A DNA stretch of 64,000 bases from Microvirga massiliensis (GTDB taxonomy: Bacteria; Pseudomonadota; Alphaproteobacteria; Rhizobiales; Beijerinckiaceae): contig NZ_LN811350.1 in NCBI RefSeq assembly GCF_001006805.1, positions 563,324 to 627,323 of the forward strand, in the 5' to 3' direction. The notes beneath the pieces were generated by a model that saw only the letters and a list, made by a program, of their open reading frames with translations, did no database searches and was not told where the DNA came from. Each line of letters opens with the position of its first letter. Position 1 is the first letter of the stretch. The position numbers were made by a program, and so were the translations under genes. Below are positions 12,960-24,839 of this stretch, one piece after another.

Positions 12960-14066
12960 ATGTTACTTAGAACTATCCTTGTCATGGCCGTGCTCGGCGC
13001 TCCGGCCGCCGCCCTCGCCGCCTCCGGGCGGACCGTTCCCGCAGTTACGGCCGCGGTGGATCCCGGCAAAGGTGCAGCCTCGGTGCCGCAAACGGATCGT
13101 TTCGATGCCGTACGGGCCCGGATCGGCAAGGCGATCAAGAATCCGAAGGTGGCCGTAGACGCTGCCGTGCTCAGGATGTTCCAGGCGGAAGCCGACAGGC
13201 TGAAATCCGGAGATGATGCACTCCTGCTCGGCTGGCTCGGCTTCGCGCGCAAGGACTGGGACACCGCGATCATCTGGTTCCGCCGCGCCAAGGCCTGGGG
13301 CAGGGACAAGCAGGCCGACGAGGGGCTCGTCTGGGCTCTCAACGGGGCCGGCCGCTTCGCCGAAGCCGAGGACTTCGCCTATGCGCGCCGGGCAACCGGC
13401 AAGTTCGGCAAGATCTACGTCGACGTTGTCTCGACACAGCTCTTCGGTCCCAAAGCTCGTGCCCTGCCGCGTCAGCGCCTCAACCGCTTCGAGCGGACTG
13501 TGCGGGAAACACGCTCCGCCGCCGGCGCGGAGGCGCTTGCCTGGCACCTATTCAAGCGCAAGGCATACTCGCGCGCCAAACCCTGGTTCGAGCGGGCCAT
13601 CGCCTGGGGAGCAAATGAATCGCGGGTGCTCGGACTTGCCTATACCCATCAGAAGCTCGGCGAAATGGGCGCGCTACGAAGCCTCGCCACCCGGCACGGC
13701 AAACGCTATCCGGCCGTCGCAACCTTCGAGCGACATCTGCGAATGGCTGCCATCCAGGCCAAGGCTGAAAGTCGCAAGTCCAAGGAGGCGGGCGCCCTCT
13801 ATGATGAAGCCGTCACCCACTTCAAGGCGTGGCGCTACAAGGAGGCAATGGCAGCCCTCGAGGCCCACGAGCGGCTCCTGCCCGGGAATGAGGCGGCTGG
13901 GGTCATGCGCGGTTGGACCCTTTATATGCAGCACCGCTATCAGGAGGCGCAGAACCTCTTCGCCCAGATGAACCGGCGGCGCTCGACCAAAGACACTCTT
14001 CAGGGGATGTACGAATCCTGCGCGGCCTATACGCCCGAGCAGTTCTGCTACAACCTTAGTCGGTGA
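12960..14066 (+). CDS. Exported TPR-repeat protein of the polysaccharide locus
   Basis: A 368-residue protein with a signal peptide (cleavage likely after ALA, residue 20) and several TPR-like helix pairs, for example the segments containing GWLGFARKDWDTAIIWF, WHLFKRKAYSRAKPWFE and GWTLYMQHRYQEAQNLF. TPR proteins act as periplasmic scaffolds in cellulose, alginate and Pel secretion systems. The same role is inferred here. The ATG at 12960 has gaaggg about 8 nt upstream and is preferred over 12945. It is the last gene of the locus, corresponding to apsH2 by position. It is followed by roughly 470 bp without genes and a strong hairpin. Confidence 0.75.
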   Translation: MLLRTILVMAVLGAPAAALAASGRTVPAVTAAVDPGKGAASVPQTDRFDAVRARIGKAIKNPKVAVDAAVLRMFQAEADRLKSGDDALLLGWLGFARKDWDTAIIWFRRAKAWGRDKQADEGLVWALNGAGRFAEAEDFAYARRATGKFGKIYVDVVSTQLFGPKARALPRQRLNRFERTVRETRSAAGAEALAWHLFKRKAYSRAKPWFERAIAWGANESRVLGLAYTHQKLGEMGALRSLATRHGKRYPAVATFERHLRMAAIQAKAESRKSKEAGALYDEAVTHFKAWRYKEAMAALEAHERLLPGNEAAGVMRGWTLYMQHRYQEAQNLFAQMNRRRSTKDTLQGMYESCAAYTPEQFCYNLSR

Positions 14067-14537
14067 GGCGTCGGCGATAGCGACACGTCGGCCATCGACT
14101 CTCCAAGGTCGAGGTTCGAAACAGGTGCCCATCAGGTCTTACATAAGGAATGCACCTCGCATTGGCCCGCCAGCGCCGCCTCAGACGACCGAATGAAGCT
14201 GGCTCGCCTGAGAACAGTTTGTCGAGGCAGGGCGAAGAGTCTTGCTCGACCAGCGCGAAGTTTGCGCTGAGCCGATCGCTCAAGGCACTTATCTCGAACC
14301 CAGTCGATGCAGCCCTGCCTCGATTCCGGACTAGTCAAGTGGCTGCAGATCAGCGTCTCCATGAGGAAGAGGTCATGCCTGATGACGGCTCCCGTCCTCA
14401 CCATGAGAATATTCGGCGCGAGGGTGCATATACATGCTGACCCTCACGCCAGGGCACCTGCAGGCCTCGCTTCGGCTCTCTCATGGAGAGAGCCGAAGCG
14501 ATGGACATAATGATACCACGCGGCCTACCGAACGGAC
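14067..14537. other. Intergenic region between convergent genes
   Basis: The polysaccharide locus ends at 14066 and the next gene, on the opposite strand, ends at 14538. No convincing gene lies between. Small frames on both strands have no recognisable features. The one clear structure is the perfect hairpin at 14467-14501, listed separately. Confidence 0.5.
14467..14501. repeat. Perfect 16-bp inverted repeat with 3-nt loop
   Basis: The arm tcgcttcggctctctc (14467-14482) and its exact complement (14486-14501) flank a 3-nt loop, atg. No T-run follows on either strand, so it is not a classic terminator. Its position between convergent genes suggests a bidirectional transcription or 3'-end stabilising element, or a remnant of a palindromic mobile element. 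Confidence 0.6.
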
Positions 14538-15125
14538 TTACGACGGCCGGACGCTTCCCGCCTGGCCCGCGCTCTCGCTATTTGTCCACGGACGCAAGGC
14601 CTCAGGCCCGCGCATGTCCCGTGGCGTCTCGAATCCGTCGCGTCGTGCGGTGCCGCGCATGTCCGTCGGCGAGCGTGGGAAGCCGGAGCGGTCGCTATAG
14701 TCGCGCAGTGGCGGCAACGGATGCGGGCTTTCTCTGCTGAGCGCCTGGGCGCAGTAGAGATCGAGCGCCGTGACGCCCGCAACGGCGGCCGCAGCGATCC
14801 CGACGTTGTCGCGTTTCCGGTTGCCGCCATCGAGGCTTCCCGCGAGCGTGGCGAGATCCAGCGCATCGCCGGCGACGCGACCCCAGATCCATGGCGTCGG
14901 ATCTCTCGACGCGAGAATGCCGATGCCGGTCGCGATCTCGCGCAATCCATAGGCGCGCACCAAGGATTCCTGGCCTCGCATGCCGAGGGCTCGCGTCAGC
15001 GAGTGTGACGCCGCCAATTCGAACAATCCGAGGCCTATCGAGAACACGCCGAGCCCGCGTGCCAGTGTGTCGGTGGTGGAATCCGGATGTCCGCGGCGTC
15101 CCGATCTTTGCGTCTCGTAGCGCAT
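14538..15125 (-). CDS. Predicted small integral membrane protein
   Basis: A 195-residue protein, unrecognised beyond its membrane character. After a polar N-terminus of about 20 residues come hydrophobic stretches (LGVFSIGLGLFELAAS, IATGIGILAS, VGIAAAAVAGVTALDLY) that could form three or four helices. A polar, Pro/Arg-rich C-terminal tail of about 60 residues follows. The ATG has a strong ggaggt 5-6 nt upstream, which supports it as a real gene. It lies 83 nt downstream of the alcohol dehydrogenase on the same strand and is probably co-transcribed. Similar segments precede cyclase/dehydrase domains in other rhizobial proteins I recall, but no such domain is present here. Confidence 0.7.
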   Translation of the reverse strand: MRYETQRSGRRGHPDSTTDTLARGLGVFSIGLGLFELAASHSLTRALGMRGQESLVRAYGLREIATGIGILASRDPTPWIWGRVAGDALDLATLAGSLDGGNRKRDNVGIAAAAVAGVTALDLYCAQALSRESPHPLPPLRDYSDRSGFPRSPTDMRGTARRDGFETPRDMRGPEALRPWTNSESAGQAGSVRPS

Positions 15126-15208
15126 CGTTCACCTCCATTACGGTTTTCAGTCCCGTCGTCGCGATTCACCGCGCCCATCCGGGCCAGCGGCTGTTTCCTC
15201 GGAGATCG

Positions 15209-16381
15209 TTACGGCTTGAGCACCACCTTGATGCAGTTGTCCTTCTTGTCCCGGAAGGTCTGGTACATCTCGGGTCCGCGCTCGAGCGGCTCGGTATGCG
15301 TGATCACGAAGGATGGATCGATCTGACCTTCCTGAATCCGGCGTAGGAGATCGTCGGTCCAGCGATTCACATGGGTCTGGCCGGTCCGCAGGGTGAGGCC
15401 CTTGTTCATCACCATTCCGAACGGGACCTTGTCGATCAGGCCGCCATAGACGCCGGGAACGGACAGCGTTCCGGCAGGGCGGCACACATAGATCATCTCG
15501 CGCAACACATGCGCACGATCGCTCTCCAGCATCAGTGCCTGCTTGGCGCGGTCATAGATTGCGTCGAGGGTCGCCGTGGCGTGTGCCTCCATCCCAACTG
15601 CGTCGATGCATTTTTCCGGGCCCTTACCTTGCGTGAGATCGTTCAATCTCTCGACGACGCTCTCGTCTTCGAAATTGATCGTGATCGCGCCGCCGGCGCG
15701 GGCCATGTCGAGCCGCTCGGGAACACGGTCGATCGCGATTACCTGCTTGGCGCCGAGCAGAATCGCGGAACGGATCGCCATCTGGCCGACCGGGCCGCAG
15801 CCCCAGATCGCCACCGTGTCGGTCGGCTCGATGTCGCATTGCACCGCCGCCTGCCAGCCGGTCGGGAAGATATCGCCGAGGAAGAGCACCTGCTCGTCAG
15901 TCAGGCCATCGGGGATTTTCACGTGTGTCTTGTCGGCGAACGGAACACGCACGTATTCGGCCTGTCCGCCCGCATAGCCGCCCGTCAGGTGCGTGTAGCC
16001 GAACAGGCCCGCCGTGGTATGCCCGAATACCTTTTCGGCAATCTCCTTATTGCGGTTCGAGCGCTCGCAGACCGAGAAGTTGCCCCGTTTGCACTGGTCG
16101 CACTCGCCGCAGAAGATCGTGAACGGCACGACGACCCGGTCTCCGACCTTGAGCGCATGCCGGGCACCCGGTGCAACCTCGACGACCTCGCCCATGAACT
16201 CGTGACCGACGATGTCGCCCTTCTCCATGCCGGGCATGAAATGATCGTAGAGATGAAGATCGGATCCGCAGATCGCGCAGCTCGTCACCTTCACGATCGC
16301 GTCCCGCTCGTCCTCGATCCTGGGATCCGGGACCGTGTCGCAGCGAATGTCGGTCGTGCCGTGCCAGACGAGAGCTCTCAT
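15209..16381 (-). CDS. Zinc-dependent alcohol dehydrogenase, formaldehyde dehydrogenase-like
   Basis: A medium-chain dehydrogenase/reductase of 390 residues. It has the catalytic zinc cysteine in [18 protein letters not shown], the structural zinc cluster [15 protein letters not shown], and the coenzyme-binding motif GCGPVGQMA. The long insert after the zinc lobe ([19 protein letters not shown]) and a segment near KALMLESDR are typical of glutathione-independent formaldehyde dehydrogenase-like and related threonine dehydrogenase-like enzymes. The substrate cannot be decided. The ATG at 16381 has ggagga 7-12 nt upstream, so the open frame extending to 16540 is not part of the protein. Confidence 0.85.
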   Translation of the reverse strand: MRALVWHGTTDIRCDTVPDPRIEDERDAIVKVTSCAICGSDLHLYDHFMPGMEKGDIVGHEFMGEVVEVAPGARHALKVGDRVVVPFTIFCGECDQCKRGNFSVCERSNRNKEIAEKVFGHTTAGLFGYTHLTGGYAGGQAEYVRVPFADKTHVKIPDGLTDEQVLFLGDIFPTGWQAAVQCDIEPTDTVAIWGCGPVGQMAIRSAILLGAKQVIAIDRVPERLDMARAGGAITINFEDESVVERLNDLTQGKGPEKCIDAVGMEAHATATLDAIYDRAKQALMLESDRAHVLREMIYVCRPAGTLSVPGVYGGLIDKVPFGMVMNKGLTLRTGQTHVNRWTDDLLRRIQEGQIDPSFVITHTEPLERGPEMYQTFRDKKDNCIKVVLKP

Positions 16382-16581
16382 GACGCGCGTCCTCCAGGAG
16401 TGATCCGGTTCTCGCGCCCTTCGGTAGTGGCGATACCGTGTCCGAGTTCCGCAGCCGGTCCGGAGCGGGTCGTGCACGCGTCTCGACCGCAAAGGGCCGA
16501 CGCAAACGCCCGAGGGCGCGAGATGTTGCAGCTCGGCCATATGGACAGGCGAAAGCGGCCTACCGACCGCCGTCCGGGCAA

Positions 16582-17622
16582 TCAGCCGGCGATCGGTGCC
16601 CGCTTCGCGCGGGGATGCGCGGAATCGAACGCATCGAGGAGGCGCGTCGTGTCGACCTTGGTATAGAGTTGCGTGGTCGAGAGCGAAGCGTGGCCGAGCA
16701 ACTCCTGAATGGCGCGCAGATCGCCGCCGCCGGCCAGCAGATGAGTCGCGAAGGAGTGGCGCAGCGCATGCGGTGTCGCGCTGTCGGGCAAGCCGAGCGC
16801 ACCGCGCAATTCGGCGACGGCGAACTGGATGATCCGGGGCGAGAGCGGTCCGCCCCGAGCCCCGACGAAGAGCGGGCCTTCCGGAGGAAGCACGTAGGGA
16901 CAGCCGCGGAGATATTCCTCAACCGCCTCCGCGACGGCCGGCACGATCGGCACGCTGCGCTGCTTCCCGCCTTTGCCCGTCACCGTGATCGCGTCGATGC
17001 CGCGCAGCGGTGCATCCCGCCTCTGGATTCCGAGCGCTTCCGAGATGCGCAGGCCCGCACCGTAGAGAAGTGCGAGCACGGCGGCATCCCGCGCGAGGAT
17101 CCAAGGTTCGCGCTCGGTCGCGCCTCGCGTGTCCGGGTCCGTCAAGGCCACGGCGGCCTTCGCGGTCAGGGGACGGGGCAGGTTGCGCTCGACCTTCGGG
17201 GTGCGGATCGCCGCAAAGGCCGAGGCGGTGCCATGGCCCTCCCGCTCGAGATGTCGGGCAAACGAGCGGAGCGCAGCGAGCTGGCGCATCAGCGAGCGGC
17301 TTCCGATCCCGGCCGCACGCCGCCGCGCCAGGAAGGCCCGGATGTCGAGAGGCGCGAGCGCCAGGATGGCCGCGACGTCCGGCGGCCCGCCGAGATGTTC
17401 CGCCAGGAAGACCAGGAACTGTCGAAGATCGCGTCCATAGGCCTCGACGGTCTTCGGTGACAGGCGGCGCTCCCGGGACAGCATCGAGAGCCAGGACAGC
17501 ATCGCGCGAAAACTGTCGCCGGTCCCGGGAAAGCCGGCGCCGGCTCTATCAGGAGTGGGTGAACGAGCGCTGCTTCTTCCCATGGCGCCATGTGCCACGC
17601 CGATGGTTTCCAAACTCTTCAT
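16582..17622 (-). CDS. xerC: Tyrosine recombinase XerC
   Basis: This is the site-specific recombinase that acts with XerD at dif to resolve chromosome dimers. It has an N-terminal SAM-like domain ([15 protein letters not shown]) and a C-terminal catalytic domain. The latter carries Arg in [10 protein letters not shown], Lys in VTGKGGKQR, the [12 protein letters not shown] box, [10 protein letters not shown] and the nucleophile Tyr in QLYTKVD. Translation from the ATG at 17622 gives 346 residues. ATG 17583 (333) and a later Met (about 305) are possible, because no strong ribosome-binding site decides. It is divergent from priA, as in several Hyphomicrobiales. This is a housekeeping XerC, with no integron or phage genes nearby. 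Confidence 0.9.
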   Translation of the reverse strand: MKSLETIGVAHGAMGRSSARSPTPDRAGAGFPGTGDSFRAMLSWLSMLSRERRLSPKTVEAYGRDLRQFLVFLAEHLGGPPDVAAILALAPLDIRAFLARRRAAGIGSRSLMRQLAALRSFARHLEREGHGTASAFAAIRTPKVERNLPRPLTAKAAVALTDPDTRGATEREPWILARDAAVLALLYGAGLRISEALGIQRRDAPLRGIDAITVTGKGGKQRSVPIVPAVAEAVEEYLRGCPYVLPPEGPLFVGARGGPLSPRIIQFAVAELRGALGLPDSATPHALRHSFATHLLAGGGDLRAIQELLGHASLSTTQLYTKVDTTRLLDAFDSAHPRAKRAPIAG

Positions 17623-17890
17623 CGCCCCGAATGCACAACCTTGACTTCGTGGCGACGTATGCGACGCACGAGAGTCTCCGCCGATCCTCGATCCCTGGAC
17701 ACCCGCATGGCCTATCCTCCCGTCCCGCCTCGGCTCACCCGTGTGACGATTCCCGTCGCGGGATCGCGGGCGGTTCGGAGGATTCTCGACCGATGAATCG
17801 CGGCATGATCGAGGCCCCTGTCGCATCGGCTCTCGGAAGCCAAAGGCCTGCCTTGCCCTCGATGACGCGCGGTACGGGAAAGACGGAGCC

Positions 17891-20050
17891 ATGAGCACCC
17901 GCATCGCCGATGTTCTGATCCCGCTCGCGCTCGACACCGCCTACAGCTATCGGGTTCCGGAGGATCTCGGCCTCGTCGAAGGCGACGTGGTCGTGGTGCC
18001 GCTCGGCACCCGCGAGACTGTGGGCGTCGTCTGGGGCCTGAGCGAAGGCGGCGGCGCGAACCTCAAGGCGGTATCGGGGAAGGTCGACGCGTCACGTCTC
18101 TCGCCCGCGCTGCGCAAGCTGTTCGACTGGCTCGCCTGGTACACGCTCGCTCCGCGAGGCTCGGCGCTTGCGCTCGGCCTGCGCGTTCCGGAGCCGCGCC
18201 CCGAGGTGCCGCGAGTGGGCGTGCGCCTCACGGAGCGCGTGCCGGTGCGCATGACTGCGGCCCGACGCCGGGTGCTCGAAGCCGCGGCCGACGGACTCAC
18301 GCGGTCGAAGCGCGAACTCGCCGATGCGGCTGCCGTGAGCGCATCGGTGATCGACGGCCTCATCGACGAGGGGGCGCTGGAGACCCTCGCCCTCGCCGCG
18401 GATCCGGTCGCGAAGATCCCCGATCCCGGTTTTGGGCAAGCCGAGCTCTCGGAGCAGCAGCACGAGGCCGCGCGCGCCGTCTGCGCGGCTTTTCATGACG
18501 CTCCGCCGCCGGTCATTCTCCTCGAGGGCGTGACGGGTTCCGGCAAGACCGAGGTCTATTTCGAGGCGGTGGCGGAGGCGCTTCGGGCCGGCAAGCAGGT
18601 CCTCATCCTGATGCCCGAGATCGCGCTCACCGCGCAGTTTCTCGAACGCTTCGCGGGGCGGTTCGGGGTGCCACCGGCCGTCTGGCATTCGGGCGTCTCC
18701 AGCCGTCGGCGGGAGCGGCTCCATGCCGGCGTCGCGACCGGCGAGGTACAGGTCGTCGCGGGCGCCCGCTCGGCCTTGTTCCTGCCGTTCGAGCAACTCG
18801 GATTGATCGTCGTCGATGAGGAGCACGAGACGGCCTACAAGCAGGAGGACGGCGTCCACTACCATGCCCGCGACATGGCGGTCGTCCGCGGCAAGCTCGA
18901 AGGAGCGACCGTCATCCTGGCCTCGGCGACGCCCTCGCTCGAGTCCCGGGTGAACGCCACGCGTGGCCGCTATCGCCGGATCGTGCTGCCCGAGAGATTC
19001 GGCGGACGCACGATGCCCGAGATCCGCGCGATCGACCTTAAGCGGGAAACGATGCCGCGGGGGCGCTTCATCTCGCCGACGCTCGCCTTCGCCGTTGAGG
19101 ATACGCTGGCGCGGGGCGAACAGGCGCTGCTCTTCCTCAACCGGAGGGGCTATGCGCCGCTGACCCTCTGCCGCGCCTGTGCCTATCGCTACGAATGCCC
19201 GAACTGCTCGGCCTGGCTCGTCGAGCACCGCTTCCGGCGGGCTCTCGTCTGCCACCATTGCGGCCATATCGAGCGCACGCCCGAGGCCTGCCGGAGCTGC
19301 GGCAGCGTCGACTCGCTCGTCTCCTGCGGGCCCGGCGTCGAGCGCATTGCCGAAGAGGTGACGGAAATCTTTCCCGGACGGCGGAGCATCGTGCTGTCGA
19401 GCGACTTCCCGGGTGGCGCCGAGCGATTGCGGGCGGAACTCGCCGCCGTTGCGGCCGGAGAGTTCGACCTCGTGATCGGAACCCAGCTCGTCGCCAAGGG
19501 ACACAATTTCCCATTCATGACCCTCGTCGGAGTCCTGGATGCGGATCTCGGGCTGGCCTCGGGCGATCCGCGGGCCTCCGAGCGCACCTTCCAGGTCCTC
19601 CAGCAGGTCACCGGACGTGCAGGCCGTGGGGAGAAGCCCGGGCGAGCCCTCGTCCAGACATGGCAGCCGACCCACCCGGTGATCGCGGCACTCGTCTCAG
19701 GGGATGCGGAACGCTTCTACCGGGAGGAGGCGAGGGCGCGTGAGGCTGCCGGGCTGCCTCCGTTCGGACGTCTTGCCGCAATCGTGGTCTCGGCTGCGGA
19801 GCGTGAAGCTGCCGAAGCGCATGCCCGCGGGATGGCTCAGGTCGCGCATCCTCTGCCCGGCGTCATGGTTCTCGGCCCCGCGGAGGCACCGCTCGCCGTC
19901 ATCCGCGGACGCCACCGCTTCCGGCTCCTGGTGCGCACGGAGCGCGAGGTCGATCTTCAGTGCTATCTGCGGGACTGGCTGGCGCGCTGCCCCAAGGCTT
20001 GCGGGAGCGTGCGGGCCATCATCGATATCGATCCGCAGAGCTTCCTGTGA
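17891..20050 (+). CDS. priA: Primosomal protein N' (replication restart helicase PriA)
   Basis: This is the DNA helicase that recognises stalled forks and reloads the replisome. The 719 residues hold an N-terminal DNA-binding domain, the Walker A motif GVTGSGKTE near residue 213, and a DEEH box. A zinc-binding insert with eight cysteines lies around residues 425-475 (CRACAYRYECPNC, CHHCGH, CRSCGS). The helicase C-terminal half includes QVTGRAGRG. The ATG at 17891 is preceded by cgga. It reads away from xerC and is followed by a modest hairpin and the atp operon. Confidence 0.96.
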   Translation: MSTRIADVLIPLALDTAYSYRVPEDLGLVEGDVVVVPLGTRETVGVVWGLSEGGGANLKAVSGKVDASRLSPALRKLFDWLAWYTLAPRGSALALGLRVPEPRPEVPRVGVRLTERVPVRMTAARRRVLEAAADGLTRSKRELADAAAVSASVIDGLIDEGALETLALAADPVAKIPDPGFGQAELSEQQHEAARAVCAAFHDAPPPVILLEGVTGSGKTEVYFEAVAEALRAGKQVLILMPEIALTAQFLERFAGRFGVPPAVWHSGVSSRRRERLHAGVATGEVQVVAGARSALFLPFEQLGLIVVDEEHETAYKQEDGVHYHARDMAVVRGKLEGATVILASATPSLESRVNATRGRYRRIVLPERFGGRTMPEIRAIDLKRETMPRGRFISPTLAFAVEDTLARGEQALLFLNRRGYAPLTLCRACAYRYECPNCSAWLVEHRFRRALVCHHCGHIERTPEACRSCGSVDSLVSCGPGVERIAEEVTEIFPGRRSIVLSSDFPGGAERLRAELAAVAAGEFDLVIGTQLVAKGHNFPFMTLVGVLDADLGLASGDPRASERTFQVLQQVTGRAGRGEKPGRALVQTWQPTHPVIAALVSGDAERFYREEARAREAAGLPPFGRLAAIVVSAAEREAAEAHARGMAQVAHPLPGVMVLGPAEAPLAVIRGRHRFRLLVRTEREVDLQCYLRDWLARCPKACGSVRAIIDIDPQSFL

Positions 20051-20208
20051 CGTCATGGCTCCGCCCGGTCCAGGGCAGGAGCCATGCGCTGCAAGAGGCC
20101 AAGCGGATGCCGGGCGCTGCATCGGGAGAGGGCAGGCCGCCCGTGGCCGGCGCCCATTCCGCAGCGCGGCATTGCCTTGCGCCCCCCTGGAACCCGTGCT
20201 AGTGCACC

Positions 20209-20228
20209 CCCGCCTTCCCGGCGGGTTT
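20209..20228 (+). terminator. Candidate terminator after priA
   Basis: The stem cccgcc (20209-20214) and ggcggg (20220-20225) encloses a 5-nt loop and is followed by ttt only. It is short with a poor T-run, so it may be weak. Confidence 0.4.
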
Positions 20229-20321
20229 CCGCCCCCGTGACTGCGCCTACCCCATAGCTGACGGGCCTGTGCTGCCGCTTCCTGCGATGCCGGCCATTGC
20301 TCGTAATGAGAGAGACGCTCA

Positions 20322-20894
20322 GTGGCTGAAATCGGTCAGACGTCAGGAACCCTTCTCGCGGGTGTCGCGGGCCGTTACGCGTCCGCCCTGTTCGAGCTCG
20401 CCCAGGAAGCCGGCCAGGTCGACGAGGTCGGCCGTGATCTCGATCGGTTCGACGCCATGGTCGGCGAGAACCCGGATCTCACCCGGCTCCTGCGCAATCC
20501 GGTCTTCACGGCCGACGAGCAGGCCCGCGCCGTCGGCGCCGTGCTCGACCACAGCGGCATCGGCGGCCTCGCTGGCAATTTCATTCGTCTCGTTGCCGCC
20601 AACCGGCGTCTCTTTGCGCTCCCGCAGATGATCCGCGCCTATCGCGAGCTCGTCGCCCATGCGAAGGGCATCGTGCGCGCCGAGGTGACGCTTGCCGCTT
20701 CTCCGTCCGATGCCGTCATGAACGACATCCGCGCGGCCCTGAAGGATCTCGCGAAGTCCGAGGTCGCCATGGACGTGAAGATCGACCCGAGCCTCATCGG
20801 TGGCCTCATCGTGAAGATGGGCAGCCGCATGGTGGATGCCTCTGTTCGTACCAAACTCAATTCCATTCGTCATAGCCTGAGAGAGGTCCGCTGA
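20322..20894 (+). CDS. atpH: ATP synthase F1 delta subunit
   Basis: This is the delta (OSCP-like) subunit that links the F1 head to the peripheral stalk. At 190 residues it has the family length. It has an all-helical N-terminal domain ([17 protein letters not shown]) and a C-terminal part ending in [24 protein letters not shown], which is the delta signature region. Translation starts at GTG 20322, with a gagag ribosome-binding site upstream. Its last base is shared with the atpA ATG (20894). It is first of the alphaproteobacterial F1 operon atpHAGDC, in which F0 genes are located elsewhere. Confidence 0.96.
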   Translation: MAEIGQTSGTLLAGVAGRYASALFELAQEAGQVDEVGRDLDRFDAMVGENPDLTRLLRNPVFTADEQARAVGAVLDHSGIGGLAGNFIRLVAANRRLFALPQMIRAYRELVAHAKGIVRAEVTLAASPSDAVMNDIRAALKDLAKSEVAMDVKIDPSLIGGLIVKMGSRMVDASVRTKLNSIRHSLREVR

Positions 20895-22423
20895 TGGACA
20901 TTCGAGCCGCCGAGATCTCCGCGATCCTCAAAGAGCAGATCAAGAACTTCGGAACGGAAGCCGAGGTCACCGAAGTTGGGCAGGTCCTGTCCGTTGGTGA
21001 CGGCATCGCCCGCTGCTATGGACTCGACAAGGTCCAGGCCGGCGAGATGGTGGAGTTCGAATCGGGCGTGCGCGGCATGGCCCTCAACCTCGAATCCGAC
21101 AATGTCGGCGTCGTGGTCTTCGGCAGCGACCGTGAGATCAAGGAAGGCCAGACCGTCAAGCGCACGGGCGCCATCGTGGACGTGCCCGTCGGCAAGGGTC
21201 TCCTCGGTCGCGTCGTCGACGCTCTCGGCAATCCGATCGACGGCAAGGGCCCGATCGAGTCGACCGAGCGCCGCCGCGTGGACGTGAAGGCTCCCGGCAT
21301 CATTCCGCGCAAGTCGGTGCACGAGCCGATGGCGACCGGCCTCAAGGCGATCGACGCGCTCATCCCGATCGGCCGCGGCCAGCGCGAACTGATCATCGGC
21401 GACCGCCAGACCGGCAAGACGGCCATCGCCCTCGACACGATCCTGAACCAGAAGCCGCTCAATCAGAGCGACGACGAGAAGGTGAAGCTCTACTGCGTCT
21501 ACGTCGCAGTCGGGCAGAAGCGTTCGACCGTCGCGCAGTTCGTGCGGGCTCTCGAAGAGAACGGCGCTCTCGAATATTCGATTATCGTGGCCGCGACGGC
21601 CTCCGATCCGGCGCCGATGCAGTTCCTGGCGCCGTTCTCGGGCTGCGCCATGGGCGAGTTCTTCCGCGACAACGGCATGCATGCCGTGATCATCTATGAC
21701 GACCTGTCGAAGCAGGCGGTCGCCTATCGCCAGATGTCGCTGCTGCTGCGCCGCCCGCCGGGCCGCGAAGCCTACCCCGGCGACGTGTTCTATCTCCACT
21801 CGCGCCTCCTCGAGCGCGCGGCGAAGATGAACGATACCATGGGCGCCGGTTCGCTGACCGCGCTGCCGGTCATCGAGACGCAGGCCAACGACGTGTCGGC
21901 CTATATCCCGACGAACGTCATCTCGATCACCGATGGCCAGATCTTCCTCGAGACCGACCTGTTCTACCAGGGCATCCGCCCTGCCGTGAACGTGGGCCTC
22001 TCGGTGTCGCGGGTGGGCTCCTCGGCCCAGACGAAGGCGATGAAGAAGGTCGCCGGGCGCATCAAGGGCGAGCTCGCACAATACCGCGAGATGGCGGCCT
22101 TCGCGCAGTTCGGCTCCGACCTCGACGCGACGACGCAGCGCCTGCTCAACCGTGGCTCACGCCTGACCGAACTCCTGAAGCAGCCGCAATTCTCGCCGCT
22201 GAAGATGGAAGAGCAGGTTGCGGTGATCTATGCCGGCGTGAACGGCTATCTCGATCCGCTTCCGGTCGATCGCGTGCGCGCCTTCGAGGATGGCCTCCTG
22301 AGCGTCCTGCGCGGTAAGCACACGGACATTCTCGAGTCCATCCGGACGACGCGCGATCTGACGGATGAGACGGCGGCGAAGCTGAAGGGCGTTGTCGAAT
22401 CCTTCGCCAAGTCCTTCGCGTAA
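20894..22423 (+). CDS. atpA: ATP synthase F1 alpha subunit
   Basis: This is the non-catalytic nucleotide-binding subunit of F1, alternating with beta in the hexameric head. At 509 residues it has the standard length. The P-loop [10 protein letters not shown] lies near residue 169-178. The alpha-type signature with Gln in place of the catalytic Glu of beta, and the C-terminal helical domain, follow the family pattern. Its ATG overlaps the atpH stop by one base, and it is followed after 21 nt by atpG. Confidence 0.97.
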   Translation: MDIRAAEISAILKEQIKNFGTEAEVTEVGQVLSVGDGIARCYGLDKVQAGEMVEFESGVRGMALNLESDNVGVVVFGSDREIKEGQTVKRTGAIVDVPVGKGLLGRVVDALGNPIDGKGPIESTERRRVDVKAPGIIPRKSVHEPMATGLKAIDALIPIGRGQRELIIGDRQTGKTAIALDTILNQKPLNQSDDEKVKLYCVYVAVGQKRSTVAQFVRALEENGALEYSIIVAATASDPAPMQFLAPFSGCAMGEFFRDNGMHAVIIYDDLSKQAVAYRQMSLLLRRPPGREAYPGDVFYLHSRLLERAAKMNDTMGAGSLTALPVIETQANDVSAYIPTNVISITDGQIFLETDLFYQGIRPAVNVGLSVSRVGSSAQTKAMKKVAGRIKGELAQYREMAAFAQFGSDLDATTQRLLNRGSRLTELLKQPQFSPLKMEEQVAVIYAGVNGYLDPLPVDRVRAFEDGLLSVLRGKHTDILESIRTTRDLTDETAAKLKGVVESFAKSFA

Positions 22424-22444
22424 GCACGAGCTGGGATCCGCTCG

Positions 22445-23320
22445 ATGGCGAGCCTGAAAGATCTGCGTAACCGCATCGCCTCCGTGAAGGCGACGCAGAA
22501 GATCACCAAAGCCATGCAGATGGTCGCGGCGGCGAAGCTCCGCCGCGCCCAGAGCGCCGCTGAGGCTGCGCGCCCCTACGCCGAACGCATGGCGCAGGTG
22601 CTCAGCGGGCTTGCTGCGGGAATCACGATCGGGCCCGAGACACCGCGGTTGCTCGCGGGCACGGGCTCCGATCAGACCCATCTTCTCCTGGTCTGCACGG
22701 CCGAGCGCGGCCTGTGCGGCGCCTTCAACTCATCGATTTCGCGTCTGGCGCGCGATCATGCCAACCGGCTCATTGCCGAGGGCAAGACGGTCAAGATCAT
22801 CTGCGTCGGCCGGAAGGGTTACGAGATCCTGCGCCGCCAGTTCGGCGACCGCATTATCGACGTCGTCGACCTGCGCTCCGTCCGTCAGCTCGGCTACGAG
22901 CATGCGGACTCGATCGCGCAGAAGCTGCTCTCCCTCTTTGAGCAGGGTGAGTTCGATGTCGCGACCGTATTCTATTCCCGCTTCCGCTCGGTGATCGCGC
23001 AGATCCCGACCGCGCAGCAGATCATCCCGGCTCAGATCGAAGAGACCACGGCCGCTACGTCGGACGCGGTCTATGAATACGAGCCGGACGAGGCCGAGAT
23101 CCTTGCGACGCTTCTGCCGACCAATGTGTCCGTGCAGATCTTCCGCGCGCTCCTCGAGAACGCTGCCTCCGAGCAGGGTGCACGGATGAGCGCGATGGAC
23201 AACGCTACGCGCAACGCTGGCGAAATGATCAGGAAGCAGACGATGACCTACAACCGGACTCGTCAGGCGATGATCACCAAGGAACTCATCGAGATCATCT
23301 CGGGCGCCGAGGCGCTCTGA
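22445..23320 (+). CDS. atpG: ATP synthase F1 gamma subunit
   Basis: This is the rotor shaft of F1. The 291 residues begin with the conserved [20 protein letters not shown] helix and end with the paired C-terminal helix containing ATRNAGEMI and a terminal [13 protein letters not shown], both hallmark gamma sequences. It sits between atpA and atpD with 21-nt spacers on both sides. Stoichiometry with its neighbours is presumably set by translation. Confidence 0.97.
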   Translation: MASLKDLRNRIASVKATQKITKAMQMVAAAKLRRAQSAAEAARPYAERMAQVLSGLAAGITIGPETPRLLAGTGSDQTHLLLVCTAERGLCGAFNSSISRLARDHANRLIAEGKTVKIICVGRKGYEILRRQFGDRIIDVVDLRSVRQLGYEHADSIAQKLLSLFEQGEFDVATVFYSRFRSVIAQIPTAQQIIPAQIEETTAATSDAVYEYEPDEAEILATLLPTNVSVQIFRALLENAASEQGARMSAMDNATRNAGEMIRKQTMTYNRTRQAMITKELIEIISGAEAL

Positions 23321-24802
<1,482 letters not shown>

Positions 24803-24817
24803 CACCGATCGCAAAAG

Positions 24818-24839
24818 CCGGAGCGTACGCGCGCTCCGG
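24818..24839 (+). other. Hairpin in the atpD-atpC spacer
   Basis: The arms ccggagcg (24818-24825) and cgctccgg (24832-24839) pair perfectly around a 6-nt loop. The following sequence (tcttctcctg) is pyrimidine-rich but lacks a T-run. It could attenuate transcription or protect the upstream message, which would lower epsilon output relative to beta. Confidence 0.45.

Noticed and set aside
12449..12970. Long plus-strand frame overlapping the lipoprotein gene
   Set aside because: Its translation is Arg/Ser-rich and random-looking, and the overlapping frame has a signal peptide, lipobox and a conserved-looking C-terminus.
14132..14404. 90-residue minus-strand frame in the gap after the TPR gene
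   Set aside because: Composition resembles a shadow frame and there is no ribosome-binding site or motif.
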